DNA of 13,147 bases from Desulfovibrio sp. UBA2564 (lineage in GTDB: Bacteria; Desulfobacterota; Desulfovibrionia; Desulfovibrionales; Desulfovibrionaceae): NCBI GenBank assembly GCA_002340305.1, contig DDLU01000042.1, positions 1 through 13,147 of the forward strand. The letters are read 5' to 3'. A program made the translations under genes and the position numbers. This document shows, one piece after another, positions 1 to 7,180 of the stretch (position 1 is its first letter; every line of letters starts with the position of its first letter). The notes beneath the pieces are model-generated. The model worked only from the letters and a program-made list of their open reading frames with translations. It ran no database searches and was not told where the DNA came from.

Positions 1-128
1 AAAGAGCACACCTGTAAAAGCACAATAGATATTTCTGCCCGACCCTATACTCAGACACAAGCCTGTGGTAATCTTAAAGGCACAGTGAATTAACTCCGTT
101 TACGAATGATAAAGGACAGGTAATAATC

Positions 129-1523
129 GTGAATTTTTCAATCAGACCATCCACAATAGCACTCAAGATTTCAGCAAAATATGCACTATTCGGCTTTTTC
201 TGGATTCTGCTTTCTGACAGGCTGCTTAACTTTCTGGTGCGTGACCCGGCTTTAAACCAGCAGATACAGACATACAAAGGCTGGCTTTACGTGTTGATAA
301 CAGCTGCTATCATCTACATTTTGGTCGATAGATACGACCGCAATGTCCAGAAAAGCCAAAATGCATACAGGCGGTTGCTTGATAACATCGCCGACCCGAT
401 TTATCTGGCTGATTCAACAGGCCGAATTATCGACATAAACGAAGCGGCGGCTGAAAGACTCGGCTATAGCCGCAAAGAAATTCTCAAATTCGCCATTTCC
501 GACATTGCCCCGGACACCAATGAAATAGAGTGGCGTAAAACAATTGCCAGAACCGCTTCCGATCAACGCTTGATTTTCGAAAGCAGACACAGACGCAAAG
601 ACGGAACAACCTATCCTGTAGAAGTGGTCACCTGCATATTTGAAGAGAATGGACAAAAATTCTGCCTTGGTGTTGCCCGTGATATCACCCAGAGAACCCG
701 TACTCTGGAGCTGATGGTGCAACACGAAAAAATGAATTCTCTCGGCGGTATGGCTGCTGGTATTGCCCATGAAATAAACAATCCGCTGGCAGTCATCATG
801 GGGGCCACCCAGAACATGCGTAACCGCATTCTCTCTGATAGTCCTAAAAACCTGCATATCGCTCAGGAATGTGATCTCGACTTGGATAAGATGCGCGAAT
901 ATCTTCGTAAACGAGACATTGCCAACATGTTAGCTAAAATTTCAGAGGCAGGCGGGAGAGCTTCTCAAATTGTCTCAAGCATGCTCAACTTCAGCCATAA
1001 TGGACCGCGAAAGATGCAGACCTGTAACATAGCCAAGTTGATGGATGAAAGTCTGGAATTGACATCGTCAGACCTGAGGTTCCGCAACAGTTCGCGTTTT
1101 ACCCAAATTCAAATCTCAAAAGAATACGACAATGCAGTTCTTCCTGTGCGCTGCATCCGCAGTGAAATCCAGCAAGTGCTGATGAACCTGATCCGAAATG
1201 CCAGTGAAGCCATGGCAGAAAAAGAATACACAGCCGGAGAAGGTCCAAGGCTGGATTTACGTATCAAAAACAGTCGGGGAGGGGTGGTTCTTGAGGTTGA
1301 AAATAATGGTCCCGGGATCCCCCGTAACCGTCTGAAAAAAGTCTTTGAACCCTTCTACACTTCAAAAGAAGTAGGCAAAGGAACAGGCTTGGGCTTATCA
1401 ATTTCGTACTTCATCATCACCGAGCAGCATAAAGGCTCTATGACTGTCAGCAGCACAGACGGTAAGGGTGCAAAATTCACCATTCGGTTGCCCGAAGATT
1501 CGTGTGAGTGCTGCGATGTGTAA
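129..1523 (+). CDS. PAS-domain sensor histidine kinase, membrane-bound
   Basis: This is a 464-residue sensor kinase that should autophosphorylate and pass phosphate to a response regulator not encoded nearby. Two hydrophobic segments (about residues 16-36 and 51-67) flank a very short external loop, so sensing is probably in the membrane or cytoplasm. A PAS domain spans about 75-190, ending in the usual DIT motif. The phospho-acceptor His214 lies in GIAHEINNPLA. The ATPase domain shows the N box (Asn357 in NLIRNASEAM), G1 (NNGPGIP, 392-398), F box (FEPFYTSK, 406-413) and G2 (GKGTGLGLS, 416-424). About 25-30 extra residues separate the two helices of the dimerisation domain. The tail ends CECCDV, an unusual Cys cluster. 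The GTG start at 129 follows an AGG-type ribosome site at 118-120. All catalytic boxes are intact. The signal and partner are unknown. Confidence 0.93.
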   Translation: MNFSIRPSTIALKISAKYALFGFFWILLSDRLLNFLVRDPALNQQIQTYKGWLYVLITAAIIYILVDRYDRNVQKSQNAYRRLLDNIADPIYLADSTGRIIDINEAAAERLGYSRKEILKFAISDIAPDTNEIEWRKTIARTASDQRLIFESRHRRKDGTTYPVEVVTCIFEENGQKFCLGVARDITQRTRTLELMVQHEKMNSLGGMAAGIAHEINNPLAVIMGATQNMRNRILSDSPKNLHIAQECDLDLDKMREYLRKRDIANMLAKISEAGGRASQIVSSMLNFSHNGPRKMQTCNIAKLMDESLELTSSDLRFRNSSRFTQIQISKEYDNAVLPVRCIRSEIQQVLMNLIRNASEAMAEKEYTAGEGPRLDLRIKNSRGGVVLEVENNGPGIPRNRLKKVFEPFYTSKEVGKGTGLGLSISYFIITEQHKGSMTVSSTDGKGAKFTIRLPEDSCECCDV

Positions 1524-1551
1524 GAAAAAGGGCCGTTAAAGGCCCCTTTTT
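1524..1551. terminator. Bidirectional intrinsic terminator between kinase and cupin genes
   Basis: A GC-rich stem (GGGCC paired with GGCCC around a TTAAA-type loop) is flanked by A-run on the left and T-run on the right. It therefore gives a hairpin plus U-tract on both strands. It sits directly after the kinase stop codon and 10 bases beyond the stop of the convergent cupin gene, so it likely ends both transcripts. Confidence 0.85.
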
Positions 1552-1560
1552 CAATTGTAT

Positions 1561-1923
1561 TTATTGCTTAATCAAGGTCAGCAGCATCTTGAACCGTTCA
1601 CGCGCCTCAAGACCATGCGGGATATTTGCGGGCATGACGATTGATTCACCTGCTGCCACATTGAAAACCTCATCGCCGATGGTAACTTCGGCAACTCCGT
1701 CCAGCACCTGCACCATGGCATCGCCCGGTGCGCTGTGGGTGCTGATCCCTTCCCCGGCATCAAAGGCAAAAAGAGTCAGGGAAATCTGCTTTACCTGTGA
1801 AAGAGTCCTGCTGACCACCTGCCCTTCCTGATAAACAACCAGATCAGTAAGGTTAAGCACCTGATTGTGGTCAATGTTCTTTATAGTTACGTTAGTGAGA
1901 TCCTTGATTTCGAAGTCAGCCAT
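1561..1923 (-). CDS. Small single-domain cupin protein
   Basis: A 120-residue beta-barrel protein of the conserved-barrel cupin type, function unknown. Motif 1 is seen around GISTHSAPGDAMVQVLDG (His63) and motif 2 around GESIVMPANIPHGLEA (His103). The usual second His of motif 1 (HxH) is Ala here and the motif's Glu is not evident, so the standard four-ligand metal site looks incomplete. Metal binding may be altered or lost. I chose the ATG at 1923 because GGAGG (1929-1933) sits five bases before it. The upstream in-frame ATG at 1935 overlaps that ribosome site, which would add only MEVD. It lies 110 bases downstream of the RND permease on the same strand. Many such proteins bind small ligands or act as simple enzymes; nothing here identifies a substrate. 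Confidence 0.85.
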   Translation of the reverse strand: MADFEIKDLTNVTIKNIDHNQVLNLTDLVVYQEGQVVSRTLSQVKQISLTLFAFDAGEGISTHSAPGDAMVQVLDGVAEVTIGDEVFNVAAGESIVMPANIPHGLEARERFKMLLTLIKQ

Positions 1924-1961
1924 ATCGACCTCCATGTAAATGGGTCTGTTTTTGGGATTCA

Positions 1962-1978
1962 GGTTGAATTTCTCAACC
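1962..1978. repeat. Short inverted repeat upstream of cupin gene
   Basis: GGTTGA and TCAACC face each other across five bases, about 40 bases before the cupin start. It could be a small RNA hairpin or protein-binding site. There is no T-run, so it is not a typical terminator. Six-base arms can arise by chance. Confidence 0.35.
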
Positions 1979-2006
1979 CCTACGGCTCATATTTCACACA
2001 AAGACG

Positions 2007-2037
2007 GTAGGATTAATATGACGTAAGTCAATCCTAC
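2007..2037. repeat. Inverted repeat at the RND permease stop codon
   Basis: GTAGGATT (2007-2014) and AATCCTAC (2030-2037) are perfect inverted copies. An inner TGAC/GTCA pair closes a four-base GTAA loop, giving a long imperfect hairpin. The right arm contains the permease stop codon. In the direction of the permease it could act as a weak terminator or mRNA 3' stabiliser, although only a poor T-run follows. As duplex DNA it could be an operator for the cupin gene. The sequence does not decide between these. Confidence 0.55.
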
Positions 2038-5000
2038 TTATTTTCCCTCTCAAAAACATAATACCCTACCGGAATAACCAGCAGCGTAAACAAGGTTGAA
2101 GCAAACAGTCCAAAAATCAAGGCCCACGCCAGACCGGAAAAAATAGGATCAAGGGTGATGGGCCATGCACCGAGCGCGGTAGTTGCTGCTGTCAGGGCAA
2201 TAGGCCGCAACCGTACTGAACCGGACTTGATGATCGCATCCTTGAGTTCCATGCCCCCGGCTACTGATTGCCGGATGAAGTCAATGAGCACCAACGAGTT
2301 GCGAATAACAATCCCGCCCAGCGCGATCATACCGATCATGCCTGTGGCAGTGAAAAACACCGGATCAGCAAATGCAGCCCCAACCGCACCCTGAACAGTT
2401 CCGGCACTGATTACATTCAGCAACCAGAATCCGGGCATGATTCCCAACAGAGTTAAAGGTATAGCGCACATGATCAAGAGCGGCATGCCGAATGATCCAG
2501 TTTCAACTATTAGCAGGATATAAATACCCAACAGAGCAGCACCGAAAGCAAGTCCCAAATCGCGGAAGACATCCAAGGTGATCTGCCACTCGCCCTCCCC
2601 GGCCCAATCGGACCAGATGAATGGCGGCAACGGATCCTTGGATAACCTGCCCTGCATATCAATGATTGCTTCCCCCGGAGCACGCCCGGCCATTTCAGCA
2701 AACACATAGACCACCCGCTTCAGATTCTTGTGATACACGGGCTGTTCCCGGCTGATCTCAACCAGATTACCAAGCTCTGCCAACGGTACGGATTTACCTT
2801 CAGCTGTGCGCACCTTCAGCTGTTCAAGCGAAGATACATCAGCCCTGCGCAATAGTGGTAGGATCAAGCGTACCGGAAGCGGGTTGCGTTCGCCCTGCTC
2901 ATGAACATTTGCCGGGACCATACCGGATAAAGCCATCTGCAAGGTGTTAACCACGTCACGGGCACTGACTCCATGTAAAGCGGCTTTTTCTTTATCCAAC
3001 ACAAAGTCTACCATAGTTTGACCGGCTTCCGTGGAAGTATCAATATCCACAACTCCGGGTTCATTTTCCATTGCTACCACAATCTGCCCTGCCCCCTCAA
3101 TGAGAGCGGAATAGGGACGGTCCTCCGCACCGTAGACCTCAGTGGTAATGGTTGAAATTACCGGAGGTCCGGGCGGGGATTCCACAATTTTTATATTGGC
3201 ATTGTTACGGACCGCAACCAGCTCCAATTCATTACGTAAACGCAGCACGATGGCGTGGCTCTGCTCTTCGCGCTGTGATTTATCAGCGAGGTTGACCCGA
3301 ATGTCCGCCATGTGCCCGCCTTCACGCCAATAATAATGGCGCACCAGCCCATTAAAATCCATGGGCGAAGGTTCCCCGGCATAAGTTACGAAGTTGGTTA
3401 CTTCAGGCACGGTTTTAAGCACCTGCTCCATTTCGCGGACTACACGGTCAGTCTGTTCAAGAGGCGTACCCTCATCCATATCAATGACAATCTGGAATTC
3501 ATTCTTATTGTCAAAGGGAAGCATCTTAAGTGGAACCAACCTGAATCCGGCAAGAGCCATGGAAAAAACCAAGCCGACAACTATCACACCCACCAGTGCC
3601 CAACGTCGGACCCGTGAGTCCAGAAAGGGTGTGATGATCCGGGTGTACACGACTTCAATTCGGTCCGGCCCGGAAACAACCGCTGCGGCCTTGGGTTGCA
3701 AGTCCTTAAGCAGGCGGAAAGCCAGCCACGGGACAATGGTCAAGGCGCAAACCGTAGAAAAGGTCACTGTCAGCGGGACATTGGCCGCCATGGGTGCCAT
3801 GTACGGCCCCATCATTCCGGTGATGAAAAAGAGCGGCACAAATGAAACAATAATCGCAAGCGTGGACATGATCACCGGAGGCAAGACCTCGGAGACTGCA
3901 TCAAGAGTCGCCCCGGCAGGCTTCTTATTTTTCATGAGAATATGCCGCTGGATATTGTCCACATTGGTAATCGGGTCATCTACCACCAGACCAAGGGAAA
4001 GGATTAGTGCGAAAAGCGTAACCCGGTTGATAGTGTAGCCGAGCAGGTAGTTGACGAACAAGGCCAGTGAAAAACTGATCGGAACCGCAAGAGCCACAAC
4101 CGCAGCCTCACGCCAACCGAGAGTCAGGGCCAGCAAAACAACCACAGTAACAACAGCAAAGCCCAATGAACCTAACAATTCATCAACCTTTGCATCTGCG
4201 GTCTTGCCGTAGTCGCGGGTAACTTCTACCTCAATTCCAGCGGGCACAATGGCCTGCTTCAATTGCTGCATGCGTTCCAACACTGCCTCAGCAACTTTGA
4301 CTGCGTTGGTTCCTTTTTTCTTGGAAAAAGCAATAGTCACTGCCGGACGGGAAGCCTGTTCCGGATTCTGCCCGCTACGGGTCAAGTACATTCGCGAAAA
4401 TCCGATCCGGGAATAAGAAGCCGCTTCCTGAGGCCCGTCAAAGACTTCTGCCACATCGCGCAGATAGACCGGACGGGAACTGAAAACACCAACTACCAGA
4501 TTGCGCACATCAGCGGCATCTTCCAGAAATGAATTTGCGGAGACAGTAATTTCACGATTGCCGGAAAGCACTGATCCGGCTACCGCTGACTGGTCCGCCC
4601 CCTCAAGTGCGGCTGCGATTTCCAGCGGAGAGACATTAAACCCTGCCATACGTTCAGGCAGCAACTCCACGCGCACCTCACGGGAACGCCCGGAGACTAG
4701 GGACACGCGGGAAAGATCTTCCTCCTCAGCCAACCGGGAAGCCAATTCTTCAGCAACCCTGCGCAATTCAAAATCAGAAATATTCTCGCGCCCGGTAACG
4801 GATTCATTAGAAGGATAAAGTGTCAGGGCCACGATCGGAACATCATCAATTTCAACGGGCTTGATCACCCAACTGGAAGCAATTCCGGGAGCAAGATCAC
4901 GATTTTTGGCAATAGCATTGTGCAGCTTGATCAGGGATTCCTCGCGGTCTTCCCCCACGTAGAAACGAACCGTAACCATGGATGAATCGCGGCGGGAGAT

Positions 5001-5285
5001 GGAATAGACATACTCCACCCCGTCAATCTGCCAGAGGATACGCTCCAAAGGAGTTGTGATCAGCTTTTCAACTTCCTCCACCCCGGCTCCGGGAGCCTGA
5101 ACCATAATATCCGCCATGGGGACCACGATCTGCGGTTCTTCCTCGCGCGGGGTCAACTGAACTGCGGCAATGCCAAGCAGAAGCGCACCGATGACCAACA
5201 CCACAGTTAACTTGGAGTGCAGAAAAAATTGAACCGCAGAAGCAATGAGACCTTGCGACTGCTCTGAATTTTGCGGAGTGGACAT
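2034..5285 (-). CDS. RND-superfamily efflux permease (AcrB-like inner-membrane pump)
   Basis: A 1083-residue proton-driven pump, close to the usual length for AcrB-type permeases. It would move substrates from the inner membrane or periplasm outward with an adaptor and an outer-membrane channel. TM1 is at about 26-44, a first periplasmic domain follows to about 370, then a helix bundle at about 374-525. A second half begins with a membrane segment near 562-580 and ends in a C-terminal bundle (about 905-1078). The proton-relay pair Asp436-Asp437 is present in GLVVDDPITNVDN, with Pro where AcrB-like pumps usually have Ala. In the matching C-terminal helix Arg995 (GIVIRNSLVLIDF) occupies the place of the usual relay Lys. 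The start overlaps the adaptor stop as TAATG and is preceded by GGAGGG. The double Asp argues against the heavy-metal subgroup, but the substrate is unknown. Confidence 0.95.
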   Translation of the reverse strand: MSTPQNSEQSQGLIASAVQFFLHSKLTVVLVIGALLLGIAAVQLTPREEEPQIVVPMADIMVQAPGAGVEEVEKLITTPLERILWQIDGVEYVYSISRRDSSMVTVRFYVGEDREESLIKLHNAIAKNRDLAPGIASSWVIKPVEIDDVPIVALTLYPSNESVTGRENISDFELRRVAEELASRLAEEEDLSRVSLVSGRSREVRVELLPERMAGFNVSPLEIAAALEGADQSAVAGSVLSGNREITVSANSFLEDAADVRNLVVGVFSSRPVYLRDVAEVFDGPQEAASYSRIGFSRMYLTRSGQNPEQASRPAVTIAFSKKKGTNAVKVAEAVLERMQQLKQAIVPAGIEVEVTRDYGKTADAKVDELLGSLGFAVVTVVVLLALTLGWREAAVVALAVPISFSLALFVNYLLGYTINRVTLFALILSLGLVVDDPITNVDNIQRHILMKNKKPAGATLDAVSEVLPPVIMSTLAIIVSFVPLFFITGMMGPYMAPMAANVPLTVTFSTVCALTIVPWLAFRLLKDLQPKAAAVVSGPDRIEVVYTRIITPFLDSRVRRWALVGVIVVGLVFSMALAGFRLVPLKMLPFDNKNEFQIVIDMDEGTPLEQTDRVVREMEQVLKTVPEVTNFVTYAGEPSPMDFNGLVRHYYWREGGHMADIRVNLADKSQREEQSHAIVLRLRNELELVAVRNNANIKIVESPPGPPVISTITTEVYGAEDRPYSALIEGAGQIVVAMENEPGVVDIDTSTEAGQTMVDFVLDKEKAALHGVSARDVVNTLQMALSGMVPANVHEQGERNPLPVRLILPLLRRADVSSLEQLKVRTAEGKSVPLAELGNLVEISREQPVYHKNLKRVVYVFAEMAGRAPGEAIIDMQGRLSKDPLPPFIWSDWAGEGEWQITLDVFRDLGLAFGAALLGIYILLIVETGSFGMPLLIMCAIPLTLLGIMPGFWLLNVISAGTVQGAVGAAFADPVFFTATGMIGMIALGGIVIRNSLVLIDFIRQSVAGGMELKDAIIKSGSVRLRPIALTAATTALGAWPITLDPIFSGLAWALIFGLFASTLFTLLVIPVGYYVFERENK

Positions 5286-6442
5286 TACTGCTGCCCTCCG
5301 GTTACGGGCAGCTCAAAGCCGATTGTCTCGTTGCCGCTCAAACCGGAAAGTATTTCCAGCTTATTGTCATGAAGTGCCCCGCTGCGAATATAAACAGGTT
5401 CCCAGTTCTCACCGCTTTTAACCAAGACAGTCTCAAGCTGTCCAACTCGCGAAACTGCCTTTTCGGGAACAAGGACCACTTGCTTCTCGGCTACCGGGAT
5501 AAGTAAACGCCCAAACATACCGGGATAGAGTCCGGGCAAAGGATCAAGTCCGGCTTTGACCAAAAAAGTACGGGTTAGAGGATCGGCGGAGGGAACTACT
5601 TCCTCAACAACAGCTTCTGCACGTTCGCCAAGAGCCTGAATATCCACGGCAAGCTTCTGCCCGATTCGGACCTGTCCGATCACACCTTCGCGCACCAATG
5701 CTTCCAAGCGTAAAGCTCCGCCAGTCTGGATCAGCATCAGCGTTTTTCCGGGGAAAGCCAGATCACCCGGCTCAACCATGCGCTTGGCAACTTCGCCGTC
5801 AGCCGGGGCGGTTATGATAGTGTACCCAAGATTAATCCGCGTGGCTTCCACACCTTTACGGGCCTGCCGAACCCCGGCAGATGCTGCATCCAGACCGTCC
5901 CCGGCCTGTGCAAAAGCAGCTCTGGCTTTAAGGTAAGCGGCTTCAACTCGGTCCAGTTCATCCTGGGTTGCAACTTTGTCAGCAAAAAGTTTTTTCATCC
6001 GCTTCCATGTGGCGGTAGCTGTATCGGATTCGGCCTTTGCCGCATTAATAGCTTCGCGAGCCTGCCGTTCTGCGGCCTGTGCGGACTTCAAACCCTGCTC
6101 GGCACTTTCCATTCTTGTCTTAAGCTCCCGGCTGTCCAAGACAAGCAAATCGTCTCCCCTGCTGACTTTCTGCCCGGAGCGGACCAACACCTTGAGAACC
6201 TTTCCGGTCACCTGCGCTTCGATGGCGGCTTCGGTCTCAGGACGAACAGTTCCCACGGCTTCGTATATAACCGGGACAGTCGTTAACCTGACGGCAGCAG
6301 TTCCTGCGGGGGCTTCGGCATTGCGGGTCGAGACAATGCGTCCTTTTTCAATAATCCCGGATTCAAATGAACCAGTCATCCAAAGGACCAGAAACATTAT
6401 TACAGCACCCAACATTGCGACCAGCACACATTTTTTAGTCAT
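5285..6442 (-). CDS. RND efflux periplasmic adaptor (membrane-fusion protein, HlyD/AcrA family)
   Basis: A 385-residue adaptor that links the RND permease to an outer-membrane channel. An N-terminal hydrophobic anchor (about residues 5-22) is followed by the first half of the lipoyl/barrel-sandwich domain (VTGKVLKVLVRSGQKVSRGD, about 78-97). A long Ala/Glu/Arg-rich coiled coil spans about 105-203, then the second lipoyl half (ITAPADGEVAKRMVEPGD, about 210-227). Beta-barrel and membrane-proximal regions complete the protein. I placed the start at the ATG at 6442 because GGAG (6449-6452) lies six bases upstream. A longer TTG-initiated reading frame from 6523 has no ribosome site, and that TTG falls in the apparent -35 box. 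The stop overlaps the permease start by one base, so the two are translationally coupled. The anchor has no lipobox, unlike AcrA. Confidence 0.93.
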   Translation of the reverse strand: MTKKCVLVAMLGAVIMFLVLWMTGSFESGIIEKGRIVSTRNAEAPAGTAAVRLTTVPVIYEAVGTVRPETEAAIEAQVTGKVLKVLVRSGQKVSRGDDLLVLDSRELKTRMESAEQGLKSAQAAERQAREAINAAKAESDTATATWKRMKKLFADKVATQDELDRVEAAYLKARAAFAQAGDGLDAASAGVRQARKGVEATRINLGYTIITAPADGEVAKRMVEPGDLAFPGKTLMLIQTGGALRLEALVREGVIGQVRIGQKLAVDIQALGERAEAVVEEVVPSADPLTRTFLVKAGLDPLPGLYPGMFGRLLIPVAEKQVVLVPEKAVSRVGQLETVLVKSGENWEPVYIRSGALHDNKLEILSGLSGNETIGFELPVTGGQQ

Positions 6443-6480
6443 TTTTAACTCCGGTAAGAACAGATACATATATAGGAAGC

Positions 6481-6496
6481 AGATTACTACAAATCT
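6481..6496. promoter_or_regulatory. Operator-like inverted repeat over the pump promoter
   Basis: AGATT and AATCT face each other across six bases, overlapping the -10 edge and predicted start site of the adaptor-permease transcript. The position is where a repressor such as those of the TetR or MarR families would block transcription. No regulator gene is adjacent. The arms are short, so the call is tentative. Confidence 0.35.
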
Positions 6497-6523
6497 TATA
6501 CAACCCTTAACCGGCTGTTTCAA
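6495..6523 (-). promoter_or_regulatory. Sigma70-type promoter of the RND adaptor-permease operon
   Basis: On the minus strand TTGAAA (6518-6523) and TATAAG (6495-6500) are separated by exactly 17 bases. Each differs from consensus at one position. Transcription would begin near 6488, leaving a leader of about 45 bases before the adaptor ATG at 6442. This supports the chosen adaptor start. Confidence 0.7.
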
Positions 6524-6663
6524 TTACAAACATTTACCCAAGCCAAATAATAAAACACACAAATCGCTTCACATAACAAAAAGCACAGACAACTAACTCA
6601 CAATAAAAGTTTTTTTTATGTATTGTTACTATTTTTTTAATTTAAGTTCAGGATGAATAAATT

Positions 6664-6857
6664 TCCGGAAAGTCGATGAGAGCCATGGACAAACACGAGA
6701 CCTCGCCCACTACAGGTTAATTTTCCCCGCTGGCAATGTTCCTTTTTGATAAAAGCCGGATATGTTTAGAAAACAGGACATGACCTGCTATGTTGCAAAG
6801 CCTGCGGTCAAAGAAAAACTTTATAATGTAATCCTGAATGCTTTGCAGCTGAGCTGA
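6664..6857 (+). pseudogene. Decayed C-terminal fragment of a response-regulator receiver domain
   Basis: Reading in one frame from 6664 gives a segment containing MRAMDKHETSPTTG, then an in-frame TAA at 6718-6720. The same frame continues as SPLAMFLFDKSRICLENR to about 6777. A change of frame then gives DMTCYVAKPAVKEKLYNV and a stop ending at 6857. The order matches the last third of a receiver domain: a beta-4 strand beginning at Pro, a Cys-Leu-Glu helix end, the Met-x-x-Tyr-x-x-Lys-Pro motif with the conserved Lys-Pro, and the final helix. The phospho-acceptor Asp region is absent, and three or four residues seem missing after beta-4. No ribosome site precedes any piece. I infer a dead remnant of a response regulator or hybrid kinase. 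Chance similarity is possible because the match rests on one strong motif and weaker flanks. Confidence 0.5.
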
Positions 6858-6930
6858 TCCGGCAACTGGTCGGAATTGACTTTTCAGAAAATCATGGCTT
6901 AGTTAGAGGCAAAAAATTGCTGGAGGAAAT

Positions 6931-7104
6931 ATGCTCACCAGAATTGCAGCTGCTTTGATTGTTGCAGCACTTATGATGTCTTCCCTTGGCTGTGCAAAAA
7001 TCGGTAAAGCCACAGGCCAGGCCGTCAAAGAAGTCAAGGAAATGCCCGGAGAATTCAAAAAGGGCTACGACGACGGTAGAAACTCCAAAGAAGACAGCAT
7101 CTAA
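6931..7104 (+). CDS. Small predicted outer-membrane lipoprotein (57 residues)
   Basis: A short gene encoding a lipoprotein precursor. The N-terminus MLTRIAAALIVAALMMSSLG is a signal peptide, and Cys21 follows a Ser-Leu-Gly sequence that fits the lipobox. The mature part is only 37 residues, charged and Lys-rich, ending NSKEDSI. Residue +2 after the Cys is Ala, not Asp, so the outer membrane is the expected destination by the enterobacterial rule. GGAGG at 6922-6926 lies four bases before the ATG. The gene is followed by a strong terminator and then the FabG-like gene on the same strand. No family is recognised. It resembles small entericidin-like or other short lipoproteins only in general form. 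A role linked to the downstream lipid genes would be inference from position. Confidence 0.8.
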   Translation: MLTRIAAALIVAALMMSSLGCAKIGKATGQAVKEVKEMPGEFKKGYDDGRNSKEDSI

Positions 7105-7131
7105 AAAGAATCAACACATATTTGCGCATTT

Positions 7132-7153
7132 AAGGGGCTGACGGCCCCTTTTT
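7132..7153 (+). terminator. Intrinsic terminator between the lipoprotein gene and the biosynthetic operon
   Basis: AAGGGGC and GCCCCTT form a seven-pair stem around a five-base loop, followed by five Ts. It ends 27 bases before the FabG-like start codon. Either it partly attenuates transcription into the operon or the operon has a promoter inside or upstream of the stem. Confidence 0.85.
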
Positions 7154-7180
7154 GCATTAAAAATATTTCCCGGACCAAAC

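Larger units (their letters stand above)
6443..6930. other. Intergenic region between divergent units, largely non-coding
   Basis: This 488-base gap separates the leftward pump operon from the rightward lipoprotein and biosynthetic genes. The left end carries the pump promoter. The stretch from about 6540 to 6660 is very AT-rich with runs of T and stop codons in all frames, and I see no gene in it. About 6664-6857 resembles an eroded receiver domain. A perfect TATAAT hexamer occurs at 6822-6827 but has no good -35 partner. No clear rightward promoter can be named, though one must exist for the lipoprotein gene. Confidence 0.6.

Noticed and set aside
46..51. TATACT as a -10 box for the histidine kinase
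   Set aside because: No acceptable -35 sequence is found at the right spacing.
3394..4038. A 214-codon open frame on the plus strand inside the permease gene
   Set aside because: It is antisense to a strongly conserved RND pump, has no recognisable domain, and is a typical shadow frame.
6443..6523. N-terminal extension of the adaptor starting at TTG 6523
   Set aside because: It has no ribosome site, its TTG is part of a near-consensus -35 box, and the ATG at 6442 has a well-placed GGAG.
5976..6596. A 206-codon plus-strand open frame opposite the adaptor gene
   Set aside because: It is antisense to the clear adaptor coding region and its promoter, and shows no family features.
6793..6827. 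Rightward promoter using the perfect TATAAT at 6822-6827
   Set aside because: The nearest -35-like TTGCAA is 23 bases away, too far, and the hexamer lies inside the apparent receiver remnant, so it may be leftover coding sequence.
6876..6905. Rightward promoter TTGACT with TAGTTA for the lipoprotein gene
   Set aside because: The -35 is good, but the -10 matches consensus at only two positions.
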